Shown piece by piece: positions 1-8,753 of a stretch of 64,000 nt of DNA (positions are counted from its first letter, which is position 1; the number at the start of each line of letters is the position of its first letter). The notes beneath the pieces were generated by a model, which saw nothing but the letters and a program-made list of their open reading frames with translations, made no database searches and was not told where the DNA came from. A program made the position numbers and the translations under genes. The stretch is from contig JAUXTQ010000034.1 of the NCBI GenBank assembly GCA_030678995.1, forward strand, positions 54,127 through 118,126, in the 5' to 3' direction. This DNA comes from Caulobacter sp. Its GTDB lineage: Bacteria > Pseudomonadota > Alphaproteobacteria > Caulobacterales > Caulobacteraceae.

Positions 1-310
1 GCAGCACGGGCGAGGCGCTGAGATCGATGGCCGTGGTCTCGGGCCGGTAGTAGCCGGGTCTGGTCTTGTCCGGCGGCGTCGCGACGGGTGCTGCGCCAGG
101 CCAGACGGCGGCGGCGGTGGCGGCCAGGGCGGCGCCCTGGGACACCAGCTCCACCTCGGTCTGCCGCACCAGGGTATTCTCGTACACCCGCAGGAAGACG
201 GCGGCGGCCACCGGCATGGCGGCGACGGCCAGCAGCACGGTCAGCAGGATGGTGCGCAGCCCCAGGGCCGGCCAGTGACGCTTGAGGAAGGCCTTGGCCG
301 CCGCGATCAC
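1..310 (-). CDS. Sensor histidine kinase, N-terminal part only (cut by window edge)
   Basis: Reading leftwards from a GTG at 308-310, the frame stays open to the window edge. The first 20 or so residues are basic, followed by one hydrophobic helix ([19 protein letters not shown]), then an extracytoplasmic region beginning [15 protein letters not shown]. This is the usual start of a membrane sensor kinase. The GTG overlaps the stop of the upstream response regulator gene (GTGA), so the two are translationally coupled and form a two-component pair. The kinase domains lie outside the window, so the histidine kinase call rests on the hydrophobic start and the gene order. The signal sensed is unknown. 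Confidence 0.7.
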   Translation of the reverse strand, partial: MIAAAKAFLKRHWPALGLRTILLTVLLAVAAMPVAAAVFLRVYENTLVRQTEVELVSQGAALAATAAAVWPGAAPVATPPDKTRPGYYRPETTAIDLSASPVL

Positions 311-1017
311 GCGGCCTGGCCGGTGCAGGCTCCCAGCCGGTAACCGACTCCCGCCCGCGTCTCGATCACGTCGTGACCGCCGAGGCCGGCGAACTTGCCC
401 CGCAGGTTGCGCACATGGCTGTCGATGGTCCGGTCGGTGATGGCGAAGCCCGGGCCGTGCAGCCGGTCGATGATGGCGTCGCGGCTGAACACCTTGGTCG
501 GAGTCGAGGCGAGGGTGCGCAGGATGCCGAACTCGGTGACCGTCAGCGGCGCCTCGCGGTCGTCCCACAAGGCCGTCCAGCCTTCGGTGTTGAGGGTCAG
601 ACGGCCGCGGACGATGGCGCCGTTGGTCTCTTCCGCCGCCGCTGGCTTCTGGCTGCCCGACCGGCGCAGGATGGCCTGCACCCTGGCGGTGACCTCGCGG
701 GGGCTGAACGGCTTGACCACATAGTCGTCGGCGCCCAGCTCGATGCCCAGCACCCGGTCGATCTCGTCGTCCCGCGAGGACAGGAACAGGATCGGCAGGT
801 CGCCCTGCGCCCGCAGACGGCGGCAGACCTCCAGCCCGTTCAGCCGGGGCATGTTGATGTCGAGGATCACCAGGTCCGGCGGGTTGTCGGCCACGGCCGC
901 CAGGGCCGCCTCGCCGTCCTCGGCCTCCCGCGCTTCGAGCCCGGCCTTGGTCAGCGCGAAGGCCAGCAGCTGGCGGATGTGCGGGTCGTCATCGACGATC
1001 AGGATCGAACGGGTCAT
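307..1017 (-). CDS. OmpR/PhoB-family response regulator
   Basis: The 236-residue protein has a receiver domain (residues about 4-115) with the acidic pair D10/D11, phospho-acceptor D53 in [10 protein letters not shown]80 and K102 in VVKPF. A winged-helix DNA-binding domain fills the C-terminal half and ends RAGVGYRLG, typical of the OmpR family. Its length is normal for the family. It is the first gene of a two-gene unit with the membrane kinase that overlaps its stop. By family it would be phosphorylated by that kinase and bind DNA. The regulon cannot be read from the sequence; a CreB-like or other OmpR subgroup is possible. Confidence 0.9.
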   Translation of the reverse strand: MTRSILIVDDDPHIRQLLAFALTKAGLEAREAEDGEAALAAVADNPPDLVILDINMPRLNGLEVCRRLRAQGDLPILFLSSRDDEIDRVLGIELGADDYVVKPFSPREVTARVQAILRRSGSQKPAAAEETNGAIVRGRLTLNTEGWTALWDDREAPLTVTEFGILRTLASTPTKVFSRDAIIDRLHGPGFAITDRTIDSHVRNLRGKFAGLGGHDVIETRAGVGYRLGACTGQAA

Positions 1018-1140
1018 GGGCGCATCTTCCGCCGACCACGCGCGGCGTCAACGGCGCTAACCGCGCAGGCCCCGAACGGTTGCCGTGCAGATTCCGTGCA
1101 GGCCTTCCTCGAAAAGCCCGGGCAGCGTAAACCGAACCCC

Positions 1141-1935
1141 ATGAACGCCCACGCTCCCACCGCCGCCGCCGACAGCTGGACCGTCGCCGGCCACACCTTT
1201 TCCTCGCGCCTGATCGTCGGCACGGGGAAGTACAAGGACTACGCCACCAACGCCGCGGCGGCCGAAGCCGCGGGCGCGGAGATCGTCACCGTCGCGGTGC
1301 GGCGGGTGAACATTTCCGATCCCAGCCAGCCGCTGCTGATGGATTTCGTGAAGCCCGACCGCTTCACCTATCTGCCCAACACCGCCGGCTGCTTCACCGG
1401 CGAGGAGGCGGTGCGGACGCTGCGCCTGGCCCGCGAGGCCGGCGACTGGTCGCTGGTCAAGCTGGAGGTCCTGAGCGACCCGAAGACCCTCTATCCGGAC
1501 ATGGAAGAGACGCTAAAAGCGTTGAAACTGCTTGTGAAAGAGGGTTTCGACGTGATGGTCTACTGCACCGACGACGTCGTCTACGCCCGCAAGCTGGAGG
1601 AGGCCGGGGCGGCCGCCATCATGCCGCTGGGCGCGCCGATCGGTTCGGGCCTGGGCATCCAGAACCGGGTTAACATCCGCCTGATCGTCGAGCAGTCGAA
1701 GGTCCCGGTGCTGGTCGATGCCGGCGTCGGCACGGCCTCGGACGCGACCATCGGCATGGAGCTGGGCTGCGACGGCATCCTGATGAACACCGCCATCGCC
1801 GAGGCCAGAGACCCGATCCGCATGGCCCGGGCGATGAAGCACGCGGTGATCGCCGGCCGGGAGGCCTATCTGGCCGGCCGCATGGCGCGGCGCATGTACG
1901 CAGACCCGAGCTCGCCGCTGGCGGGGCTGATCTAG
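1141..1935 (+). CDS. thiG: Thiazole synthase ThiG
   Basis: The 264-residue (beta/alpha)8 enzyme builds the thiazole phosphate ring of thiamine from 1-deoxy-xylulose 5-phosphate, dehydroglycine and ThiS-thiocarboxylate. The start at 1141 gives the family N-terminus ([16 protein letters not shown]); an upstream in-frame extension only runs antisense to the response regulator and is rejected. K107 in LVKLEV is the expected Schiff-base lysine. The sequences [11 protein letters not shown] and [12 protein letters not shown] form the phosphate-binding end. No thiS, thiO, thiC or thiE lies beside it, so the gene stands alone here and its sulfur carrier must be encoded elsewhere. Confidence 0.95.
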   Translation: MNAHAPTAAADSWTVAGHTFSSRLIVGTGKYKDYATNAAAAEAAGAEIVTVAVRRVNISDPSQPLLMDFVKPDRFTYLPNTAGCFTGEEAVRTLRLAREAGDWSLVKLEVLSDPKTLYPDMEETLKALKLLVKEGFDVMVYCTDDVVYARKLEEAGAAAIMPLGAPIGSGLGIQNRVNIRLIVEQSKVPVLVDAGVGTASDATIGMELGCDGILMNTAIAEARDPIRMARAMKHAVIAGREAYLAGRMARRMYADPSSPLAGLI

Positions 1936-1974
1936 GAAGGTCGCAGCCCGTCCAATAAACGGTGTCGAACGGCT

Positions 1975-2087
1975 AGAGCATTTTCCGAAAAGTGTGAAAC
2001 GGTTTTCGGATCGAAAAATGCTCTAAACTTTTGATTTGGAGCCCTTTTTATCCGATCCGATTGAAGCAATCAGATCGGAAAGGGCTC
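1975..2087. repeat. Two-part palindromic intergenic element (copy 1)
   Basis: Two hairpins lie in tandem after thiG. The first (1975-2024) has AGAGCATTTT and AAAATGCTCT ends with an inner core CCGAAAAGTGTGAAACGG. The second (2039-2087) runs from GAGCCCTTTTT to AAAGGGCTC with a centre ATTGAAGCAATC. The same two-part order recurs at 9931-10040, and the first half alone at 52856-52899. Its right end touches the stop codon of the convergent gene at 2087. It probably folds in RNA from both strands and may act as a terminator. It resembles rhizobial RIME-type mosaic elements in design. Confidence 0.75.
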
Positions 2088-2878
2088 TAGCCGCTGCGTC
2101 CCTGGAGACGTGGCGCGGCAGGCACATGGCGCTTCAGATCGCCTGTCCCCGGCCACCCATGGCGGCGGCGCCAGCGCAGGCGGGAAATCTCCGATGACCG
2201 CCCCGGCTGACCGGAAAGGCGCGCCTCCTGTTCGGCGAGAATCGCGTCCCTCAAGGCGCCAATCTCCACTTCGCGCTGGCGCTCTTGTTCGAGGACTCTT
2301 TTTGCATTGTACCCGAGTTGGTTGCGGAGGTTGCTGTAGTATTCGTCGGCGAAGACAAAATCTCGCATGACCTCGGCGACCGCTCCGACCGTTATGATGT
2401 GTTTTTCCGAAGCGATATTGTAGATGATTGAGCAGATGTGCTGCACATTTCTGCGGAAGGAGTTGAAATCCAGCACCGCATTTGGCTTGAGCTCATGCAT
2501 CGGAAATTCCATGAGCGATCTCGTATTCTCGAGCAGTTTCTCGGAGTCCTGGGTAAGACGGCTGAAGTAGCCGGGACTGTTCTCGCTCTCTGCCACGAGC
2601 CTGACGACACAGCGGCTAAGCGAGCCATAGGCATCGCTGGTCACGATCCACGCGGTCATGGCGTAGGTGCGCTGCTTGTTGTGCTTCTCCGCTCGTCCAA
2701 AATAGTAGGCGGCCGATAACGCCGCGATGGATCCCACCATTTCGAACCACGGCGCGATGTCCTTGCTGCGAGCCAGGAAATCAAACACCGCGTCTCCCGT
2801 TGTCTTCAGGCTTTCGATCAACAACGTCCCGCCCCCCCCTGGCCGACTTGTGGTCCTGGAGGTTGTACTCTTTCGCAT
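2087..2878 (-). CDS. Hypothetical membrane-associated protein, foreign-looking
   Basis: The gene encodes up to 263 residues of no recognised family. A hydrophobic stretch near residues 45-60 (EMVGSIAALSAAYYFG) could be a single membrane helix, followed by a mostly helical soluble region and an Arg-rich tail. GC content and codon use are clearly lower than in neighbours. The ATG at 2876-2878 has no good ribosome site; a TTG about 19 codons later follows a G-rich stretch and may be the true start, because the first residues (TTSRPGGGGT) look like translated leader. It sits between a palindromic element and a decayed gene, consistent with acquisition by transfer. Function unknown. Confidence 0.55.
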   Translation of the reverse strand: MRKSTTSRTTSRPGGGGTLLIESLKTTGDAVFDFLARSKDIAPWFEMVGSIAALSAAYYFGRAEKHNKQRTYAMTAWIVTSDAYGSLSRCVVRLVAESENSPGYFSRLTQDSEKLLENTRSLMEFPMHELKPNAVLDFNSFRRNVQHICSIIYNIASEKHIITVGAVAEVMRDFVFADEYYSNLRNQLGYNAKRVLEQERQREVEIGALRDAILAEQEARLSGQPGRSSEISRLRWRRRHGWPGTGDLKRHVPAAPRLQGRSG

Positions 2879-3005
2879 GCAACCGCATAGGGAAACGTCG
2901 CTCTCCCCACGGGCGACTGATCGGGTCTGATTGCGGGTCGCCCTGCCGCTCTGTAGCCTCTGTCCCGTCGCTCAAGGGGTTACGGAAGGCGTACACCCGG
3001 GGCGG

Positions 3006-3348
3006 CGCCTGGCGGCGGCCACGGTGCGGCGCTACGCCAAATCCGGCGGCGACGCTGCCTACGCCGACGAAATCCTCGGACCGGCGACCGCCTGGCCCGG
3101 GGATGACTTTATCCAGGTGCTGACCGCCGAGGCCCTGATGGCTACCGGCAAGACCGGCAAGGTCCGGCGGGGTGCTGGAGGCCAACGCGGTGCTGGTCAA
3201 GTGGCTGAAGGATCCGCTGACCCTGCTGGTGGTGGCCCGGGCGCAGGCGCGGCTCGGCAATCCGACCCTGGCAAAGATGGCGATGGACCAGGCCGTGGCC
3301 GGCTGGAGCGGCGATCCCCTGGCCGGGATCAGCCTGGCGGCGATCTAG
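3006..3348 (+). pseudogene. Remnant of a TPR-like gene with a frameshift
   Basis: Two coding-like segments in different frames meet near 3175. The first reads YAKSGGDAAYADEILGPATAW and onward to TGKTGKV. The second, one base out of phase, reads VLEANAVLVKWLKDPLTLLV and runs to a TAG at 3346-3348 that shares CTAG with the stop of the opposite gene. Helical, alanine-rich content with LARLGNP-like spacing suggests the C-terminal part of a TPR-type protein. The 5' part is missing, where the foreign gene at 2087-2878 now lies. This reading is inferred from composition and frame; the parent family is not identified. Confidence 0.45.
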
Positions 3349-4031
3349 CGCTTGCGGCGCAGTTCGGCGGCGATGGCCACCTTGACGGCTTCGGCGTCGG
3401 CGCCGGGGATCAGGGTGTCGCCGATGATGAAGGCGGGGGTTCCCTCGAGCCCCAGGCCTCTGGCGATGTCATGGACGTCGGACAGGTATTGCCGGCGGGC
3501 GTCGGAGGCCTGTTCGCGGCGGACGGCGGCCGGATCCAGCCCGTGGGCGACGATGATCCGGGTGGCCACCTCGTCGTTCAGCGGCTTGGCGGCCATGAAG
3601 GCGCGGTGCAGGGCGATGTACTGGGTCGGGGTCCTGGCCAGGGCGGCGGCGGCGGCGGCGTATTCGCTGGTGGCGCCGAAGATGACCATGTCCTTGAACA
3701 CGAACCGCACCTGCGGATGGGTGCGCGCCAGCTCGAGGATTTCCGGCGCGATGGTTTTGCAGAAGCCGCAGTTGTAGTCGAACATCGCCACCAGGGTGAC
3801 CTTGCCGTCCGGATTGAGCACCCGATCGCGGGGGTCGTGCTCCAGCGCGCCGCGATAGGCGGCGAGCGCTTCCCGCGTCTGCTTGGCCCTCAGCGCCGTT
3901 TGAACCTCGACCAGCACCTCTGGATTGGCCAGCAGATAGGCGCGGACCTTCTGGCCGAACTCCGGTTCGACCTTCGGCTGGCCGCAGGCGGCAAGCGTGG
4001 CGGCGAGGGCAAGGATCGTCAGCGAGCGCAT
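3345..4031 (-). CDS. DsbA-family thiol:disulfide oxidoreductase lipoprotein
   Basis: The 228-residue protein starts MRSLTILALAATLAAC: a lipoprotein signal with lipobox LAAC (Cys16), so it is probably anchored in the cell envelope. A thioredoxin-fold domain follows, with the CxxC site CGFC in FDYNCGFCKTIAPE and a cis-proline in LEGTPAFIIGD, both diagnostic for DsbA/DsbG-like enzymes. The N-terminal helical segment before the fold resembles ScsC/Com1-type proteins. It probably oxidises or isomerises periplasmic disulfides. It lies 49 bp downstream of the M48 protease gene on the same strand and is likely co-transcribed. Longer upstream in-frame starts lack a signal peptide and are rejected. Confidence 0.85.
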   Translation of the reverse strand: MRSLTILALAATLAACGQPKVEPEFGQKVRAYLLANPEVLVEVQTALRAKQTREALAAYRGALEHDPRDRVLNPDGKVTLVAMFDYNCGFCKTIAPEILELARTHPQVRFVFKDMVIFGATSEYAAAAAALARTPTQYIALHRAFMAAKPLNDEVATRIIVAHGLDPAAVRREQASDARRQYLSDVHDIARGLGLEGTPAFIIGDTLIPGADAEAVKVAIAAELRRKR

Positions 4032-4080
4032 GGGGGACTCCGGCGGCGGCCGCCCTAGGTGGCGCGAAGGGGGGACCAGG

Positions 4081-5493
4081 TCAACGGCGGCGGGTCGTCG
4101 AGCCTTCGCCGGCCAGGGCCCGCAGGTCCTGGTCGCTCGGGTTGGAGGCCATGATGATGTCGGTGGCCTGCAGCCACTCGACGCTGGTGCGGTCAAACAG
4201 CTCCCGGGCGCGGATGGCGAACGCCTTGGATTCGTTCAGGGCGCCCAGGGCGAAGAACCGTTCGGCCGTGGCCAGGCGCGCCATGCCCTCGTCGCCGCGG
4301 GCCTCGTAGGCCATCGCCAGCAGACGCCAGGCCTCGGCGTTGTCGTCTTCCAGCAGAATGACCTTCTTCAGCTCGGCGATGCCTTCATCGCGCTTCTGGC
4401 GGTCGTTCATGTTGATCAGGGTCTGGCCCAGGTTGATGCGCAGCAACGGCGCTTCGGGCTTCAGCTCGACCGACCGGCGCTGGGGGGCCTCGGCCTCATC
4501 GATGCGGCCGAACTCGAACAGAATCTGGCCCTTGAGCTCCCACAGGTAGGGGTTATCGGGCTGGTCGGCGAGCAGGGCCTCGATCAGCTTCAGGGCCCGG
4601 TCCGGATCCTTGAGCTGGTAGTAGGCGATCGCCCGGGCGTAGCGGGCCGGGTAGCTGGCATCGCTTTCCTTGTACTTGGTCAGCGAGACCTGCGGGTTCA
4701 TGAAGCCGTCGATCTTGGCCCGCATGACCTGGAATTCGAGGATGTCCGCCTCCGAATCCACCGCGTTGTAGTTCGACTGGGCGGCCACCTTGGTGCGCAG
4801 CAGTTCGATGCGCTGCGACGACAGGGGGTGGCTGCGGAAATAGGGGAAGCGGCGGGCCTCGGCGAAGACCTCCTGGTAGCGGAACTTGTCGAAGAAATCG
4901 ACGAGCCCGCGGCCCGACTGGCCGGTGCGCTCCATGTAGACCAGGGCCGCCTGGTCGGCGCGGCCTTCCTGCTCCCGGCTATAGCCCAGGGCGCCCAGGG
5001 TTCCGAAATACTGCGCGTTGCTCAGGATCAGGGCGCCGGCTTCCGGGGCGCCGGCGAACATCGCCAGCACGCCAAGGCCCATGGTCAGCAACATCGGCCG
5101 CAGGCCCGCCTTCAGCAGCTCGCCCGACCGGATCGGGTGGCCGCCGGCGATGTGGCCGGTCTCGTGGGCGATGACGCCCTTCAGCTGGTTGGGATTCTCG
5201 GCCTCCAGGATCAGGCCGGTGTTCAGGCCCATCTGCTGGCCCTGGGTGGCGAAGGCGTTCAGCGACGGATCGCCGATCAGCAGGATGCGGACATCCTTGG
5301 GATTGAGGCCGGCCGCCGCGAACAGCGGATCGGCCTCGCGATGGAGGATTTCCTCGATCTCGGTGTCGCGCAGCAGGGTCGGCCCGCGCTGGGCGGACTG
5401 GGCCATGGCCGGGCCGAGCGGCGACAGCAGCGCCGCCGCGAAGGCGGCGACGCGCCCGATGGACTGGAGCGGCTTCCGGATCGGGGAAGTCAT
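4081..5493 (-). CDS. Periplasmic M48 metalloprotease with TPR repeats (BepA/YfgC-like)
   Basis: The 470-residue protein begins with a signal peptide ending AMA-Q (about residue 32). The zincin motif HETGH is in VIAHETGHIAGGHP, with the third ligand region in REQEGRADQAALVYM. The C-terminal third carries TPR-like helices (YYQLKDPDRALKLIEALLADQ, LKPEAPLLRINLGQTLINM). This order, signal-M48-TPR, is that of BepA, which acts in the periplasm on outer-membrane protein assembly intermediates such as LptD. The role here is inferred from the family. Followed closely by the DsbA-like lipoprotein gene, which fits envelope protein quality control. Confidence 0.88.
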   Translation of the reverse strand: MTSPIRKPLQSIGRVAAFAAALLSPLGPAMAQSAQRGPTLLRDTEIEEILHREADPLFAAAGLNPKDVRILLIGDPSLNAFATQGQQMGLNTGLILEAENPNQLKGVIAHETGHIAGGHPIRSGELLKAGLRPMLLTMGLGVLAMFAGAPEAGALILSNAQYFGTLGALGYSREQEGRADQAALVYMERTGQSGRGLVDFFDKFRYQEVFAEARRFPYFRSHPLSSQRIELLRTKVAAQSNYNAVDSEADILEFQVMRAKIDGFMNPQVSLTKYKESDASYPARYARAIAYYQLKDPDRALKLIEALLADQPDNPYLWELKGQILFEFGRIDEAEAPQRRSVELKPEAPLLRINLGQTLINMNDRQKRDEGIAELKKVILLEDDNAEAWRLLAMAYEARGDEGMARLATAERFFALGALNESKAFAIRARELFDRTSVEWLQATDIIMASNPSDQDLRALAGEGSTTRRR

Positions 5494-5611
5494 GCCTCGA
5501 AACTCTCCGTCGCGCCCCCGCGCGCTTACACTCTAGTGGCTAGACCCTGCCCGGATCGAATGGATTCGTTGGGTCCGGGAATACTGTCTTCAATCCAGAT
5601 GGCTGGAGTAT

Positions 5612-5646
5612 GACGGCCGCGGCGCGGAAGCCCCGCCGCGACCGTC
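5612..5646. terminator. GC-rich hairpin after rne
   Basis: GACGG ccGCGGCG pairs with CGCCGC gaCCGTC around a short loop, just beyond the rne stop. There is no clear T-run, so the terminator role is inferred from position only. Confidence 0.4.
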
Positions 5647-5655
5647 ACAATATCT

Positions 5656-8325
5656 CTAGCCGCGACGCCACCATCCGCGCTTGGGCTTTTCGGGCGGCGC
5701 GCCGATTTCGGCCGGGTCGGGCAGGGCCGCTTCCAGCGCGGGCTCGGGCTCGGCAGGGGCCGGGGCCGGGGCAGGGACCGGCTCGGGCGCGGCTTCAGGC
5801 TCGGCCGCCGCGATTTCCGGTTCCGGCGCGGCCTTGGCCTTGGCCTTGGCCCGCGAAGGGCGCTTGGGCTTGGCGGGCGCCGATTCGGGTTCCGGCGCGG
5901 CTTCGACTTCGGCCGCGGGGACCTCGATCACCGCCGGTTCCGGCGCGGCCTCGGCGACGGTCTCGGGCGCGGCCTCGGCCGCGGCGGCCTTGCCACCCCG
6001 CGGCTTGCGGGGACGGCGCTTGGCGCCGGAGTCCGGCTCGGCCGGCAGCTCGACCCAGACCTCGTCGGTGGAGACCGCCGCCGGAGCGGCCACCTCAACC
6101 TGCGCCTGCGGCGCCGGTTCCGGCCGACGCGGCGGCCGGGCATCGTTGGCGGAAGCCTGGGCGCCGCCCTCGGTCAGGGTCGCCGGATCGTGCCAGACAA
6201 AGGGGTCGTCGCCGAACGGCACCCGCGGGCGGGTCCAGGAGAAGCCATCCTGCGGGCGGGCGTCGTCGCGCATGCGGCGACCGCCGCGACGGCCGCGACG
6301 GCGGCGGCGCTGGGCTTCGCTTTCGCCGGGCACGGCGTCGTCGTCTTCACCAGCGGGGGCCGGAGCAGACGCGGGCGCGGCGCCGGCTTCGGGCGCATCG
6401 CCGTCCTCGCGACGTCCGCCGCGACGGCGACGGCGACGGCCGCGGCCGCGACGGCCGCCTTCATCGCCGGCGTCACCGTCTTCGCGAGGTTCACGCGCCT
6501 CGCGGGCGGGGGCGGCGTCTTCGTCGCCGTCCTCTTCCTCGCCGACGGGGGCGTCTTCGTCTTCTTCGTCCTCGTCTTCCTCGTCCTCGAAGTCCTGGTC
6601 GTCATCGACCAGGTCATCCTGCGGATCATAGGCCACGCGGGCCATGCCGGGCTCCGGCTCAAGGTCATGCAGCGAATTCTCGCCGCTCGCCGTGCGCTCG
6701 ATCTCGTGGTCAGCCTGGCCCAGACCCGCGTCGATCTGGACGGTGACGAACAGGTGGTGGGTCTGGTGCACGCGGGTCAGGTAGGCCCGCTTTTCATTGA
6801 GGATGTAGAGGCCGACGGCCGGGGAGACCTTCAGGGTCACCTCGCCGCCGCCCTGCAGGGCTTCCATCTCCACGGCGCGCAGGGCGGCCAGGGCGCTGGA
6901 TTCGGCCGAGCGCATGCGGCCGGTGCCGGCGCAATGCTCGCAGACATGGGTGGTGCCCTCCAGCACGCCGCTGCGGCGGCGCTGGCGACTGATTTCCATC
7001 AGGCCGAACGAGCTGATCTTGCCCATCTGGATGCGGGCGCGGTCATCCTTGAGGCTGTCCTTGAGCCGCTTCTCGACCGCCCGATTGTTCTTCGACTCCT
7101 CCATGTCGATGAAGTCGATGACGATCAGGCCGGCCAGGTCGCGCAGGCGCAACTGGCGGGCGGCTTCCTCGGCCGCCTCCATGTTGGTCTTCAGCGCGGT
7201 GGCCTCGACGTTGCGCTCGCGGGTCGATTTGCCGGAGTTGACGTCCACGGCGACCAGCGCCTCGGTCTGGTTGATCACCAGGTAGCCGCCGGACTTCAGC
7301 GGCACGACCGGGGTGTAGATCTGCGACAGATGTCCCTCGACCTTGTGCGCCACGAACAACGGCGTAGGCTCGCGGTACAGCTGGACCTTCTTGGCCTGCG
7401 ACGGCATCAGCATGCGCATGAAGTCGCGCGCATCCTTGTAGCCGCGCTCGCCCTCCACCCAGACACCGTCGATGTCCTTGTCGAACAGGTCGCGGATGGC
7501 GCGTTTGACGAGGTCTTCCTCCTCGTAGATCAGCGCCGGAGCGATCGAGTGCAGGGTCGTCTCGCGGATGTTTTCCCAGGCCCGCAGCAGATAGTCGTAG
7601 TCGCGCTTGATCTCGGTCTTGGTGCGCTTGGCGCCGGCCGTGCGGACGATCAGGCCCATGCCCTTGGGCACGTCCAGGCTCTGGACGATGGTCTTGAGCT
7701 TCTTGCGGTCAGTTACCGTGGTGATCTTGCGGCTGATGCCCCCGCCACGGGCGGTGTTGGGCATCAGGACGCCGTAGCGGCCAGCCAGAGACAGATAGGT
7801 GGTCAGGGCCGCGCCCTTGTTGCCGCGCTCTTCCTTGACGACCTGGACCAGCATGATCTGCCGGCGGCGGATCACTTCCTGAATCTTGTAGTTGCGCATC
7901 AGACGGCGGCGGCGGCGGGCCACCTCCTCGTCCATGACGTCGTCTTCGTCCTCGGAGACCTCGCCGTCGTCATCGTCGTCGTTTTCGGACGCGGCGGCCT
8001 GCGGCCGGCCCCGGCCGCGGGTCTCGGGCTCGTCGTCATCCTCGGCCTGGGCGCGCATCAGCGCTTCGCGGTCGGCGAGGGGGATCTGGTAGTAGTCCGG
8101 GTGGATCTCGTTGAAGGCCAGGAAGCCGTGGCGGTTGCCGCCGTACTCGATGAAGGCCGCCTGCAGGCTGGGCTCAACCCGCGTCACCTTGGCGAGGTAG
8201 ATGTTCCCGCGAAGCTGTTTCTTGTTCTGGCTTTCGAAATCGAACTCTTCAACCCGGTTTCCGTCCACGACGACGACCCGGGTTTCCTCCGGGTGGGCGG
8301 CGTCGATAAGCATTTTCTTGGTCAT
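5656..8325 (-). CDS. rne: Ribonuclease E
   Basis: The 889-residue endoribonuclease starts MTKKMLIDAAHPEETRVVVV. An S1 RNA-binding domain (about residues 35-190) is interrupted by a long acidic/basic insert (DDEPETRGRGRPQ through SEDEDDVMDEE and RRRRRLMRNYK), as is usual in Caulobacterales RNase E. The DNase I-like catalytic part includes LVAVDVNSGKSTRERNVEAT and IVIDFIDMEE, whose aspartates bind Mg. The Zn-link is CEHCAGTGR. The tail after about residue 560 is disordered, alternating acidic and Arg-rich blocks, then Ala/Pro/Glu-rich, and should scaffold a degradosome. It is transcribed divergently from amiC behind a long 5' region, which is where RNase E of other bacteria is autoregulated. 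Confidence 0.97.
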   Translation of the reverse strand: MTKKMLIDAAHPEETRVVVVDGNRVEEFDFESQNKKQLRGNIYLAKVTRVEPSLQAAFIEYGGNRHGFLAFNEIHPDYYQIPLADREALMRAQAEDDDEPETRGRGRPQAAASENDDDDDGEVSEDEDDVMDEEVARRRRRLMRNYKIQEVIRRRQIMLVQVVKEERGNKGAALTTYLSLAGRYGVLMPNTARGGGISRKITTVTDRKKLKTIVQSLDVPKGMGLIVRTAGAKRTKTEIKRDYDYLLRAWENIRETTLHSIAPALIYEEEDLVKRAIRDLFDKDIDGVWVEGERGYKDARDFMRMLMPSQAKKVQLYREPTPLFVAHKVEGHLSQIYTPVVPLKSGGYLVINQTEALVAVDVNSGKSTRERNVEATALKTNMEAAEEAARQLRLRDLAGLIVIDFIDMEESKNNRAVEKRLKDSLKDDRARIQMGKISSFGLMEISRQRRRSGVLEGTTHVCEHCAGTGRMRSAESSALAALRAVEMEALQGGGEVTLKVSPAVGLYILNEKRAYLTRVHQTHHLFVTVQIDAGLGQADHEIERTASGENSLHDLEPEPGMARVAYDPQDDLVDDDQDFEDEEDEDEEDEDAPVGEEEDGDEDAAPAREAREPREDGDAGDEGGRRGRGRRRRRRGGRREDGDAPEAGAAPASAPAPAGEDDDAVPGESEAQRRRRRGRRGGRRMRDDARPQDGFSWTRPRVPFGDDPFVWHDPATLTEGGAQASANDARPPRRPEPAPQAQVEVAAPAAVSTDEVWVELPAEPDSGAKRRPRKPRGGKAAAAEAAPETVAEAAPEPAVIEVPAAEVEAAPEPESAPAKPKRPSRAKAKAKAAPEPEIAAAEPEAAPEPVPAPAPAPAEPEPALEAALPDPAEIGAPPEKPKRGWWRRG

Positions 8326-8753
8326 TGAAAGCGTCTCCCCGGCGCGCAGCGGGCTCGTGGCCCGGTCGCCGGCATGAGGTGAAGGCGCGCTCCGTATGGC
8401 CGTCCTTCGCGTCGCAAGCGGCGATGCGAAGGGGCGAGTGCCAGGCCAGGGCGTGTGCGCAGCCCATGAGGTTCATTCCCTGAATGCGCCAAAATCAGCG
8501 CGGGATCGGATGGTCGCGTCGCTCGCCGCTAGGCGATGGGCCGGACGCGCGGCCTTGATATCGTTGCGCGGAGAATCCCCGTCGGTACGCGGGGACCGGC
8601 GCGCCAAGGGACATTACCCTTATCCACACTCAAAAGGAAAGCGCGCCGCCGTTCGTGTGCGGCATATCGGCCGTATGCAAAGCCTTAACTAATTGAATAC
8701 GAGCCCGGCGCGATACTGGCGTCCAAATCGCAAAGCGATGTGTGGGGCCTTGA
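8326..8753. other. Divergent intergenic region between rne and amiC
   Basis: This 428-bp stretch has no supported gene. It must hold the promoters of rne (leftward) and amiC (rightward). The rne side is GC-rich with several short inverted repeats and could form a structured 5' UTR. A sequence matching a DnaA box lies at 8620-8628, with AT-richer DNA up to 8700. I see no tRNA, riboswitch or small gene in it. Confidence 0.5.

Noticed and set aside
373-1140. N-terminal extension of thiG
   Set aside because: The extension is antisense to the response regulator gene and has no thiamine-related domain; family homology starts at 1141.
6190-8328. 712-residue open frame opposite rne
   Set aside because: It is antisense to a full-length, well-conserved RNase E; long antisense frames are normal at this GC content.
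8620-8628. TTATCCACA, a perfect DnaA box between rne and amiC
   Set aside because: A single 9-mer is expected about once in two such windows by chance, and no second box or AT-rich origin structure is near.
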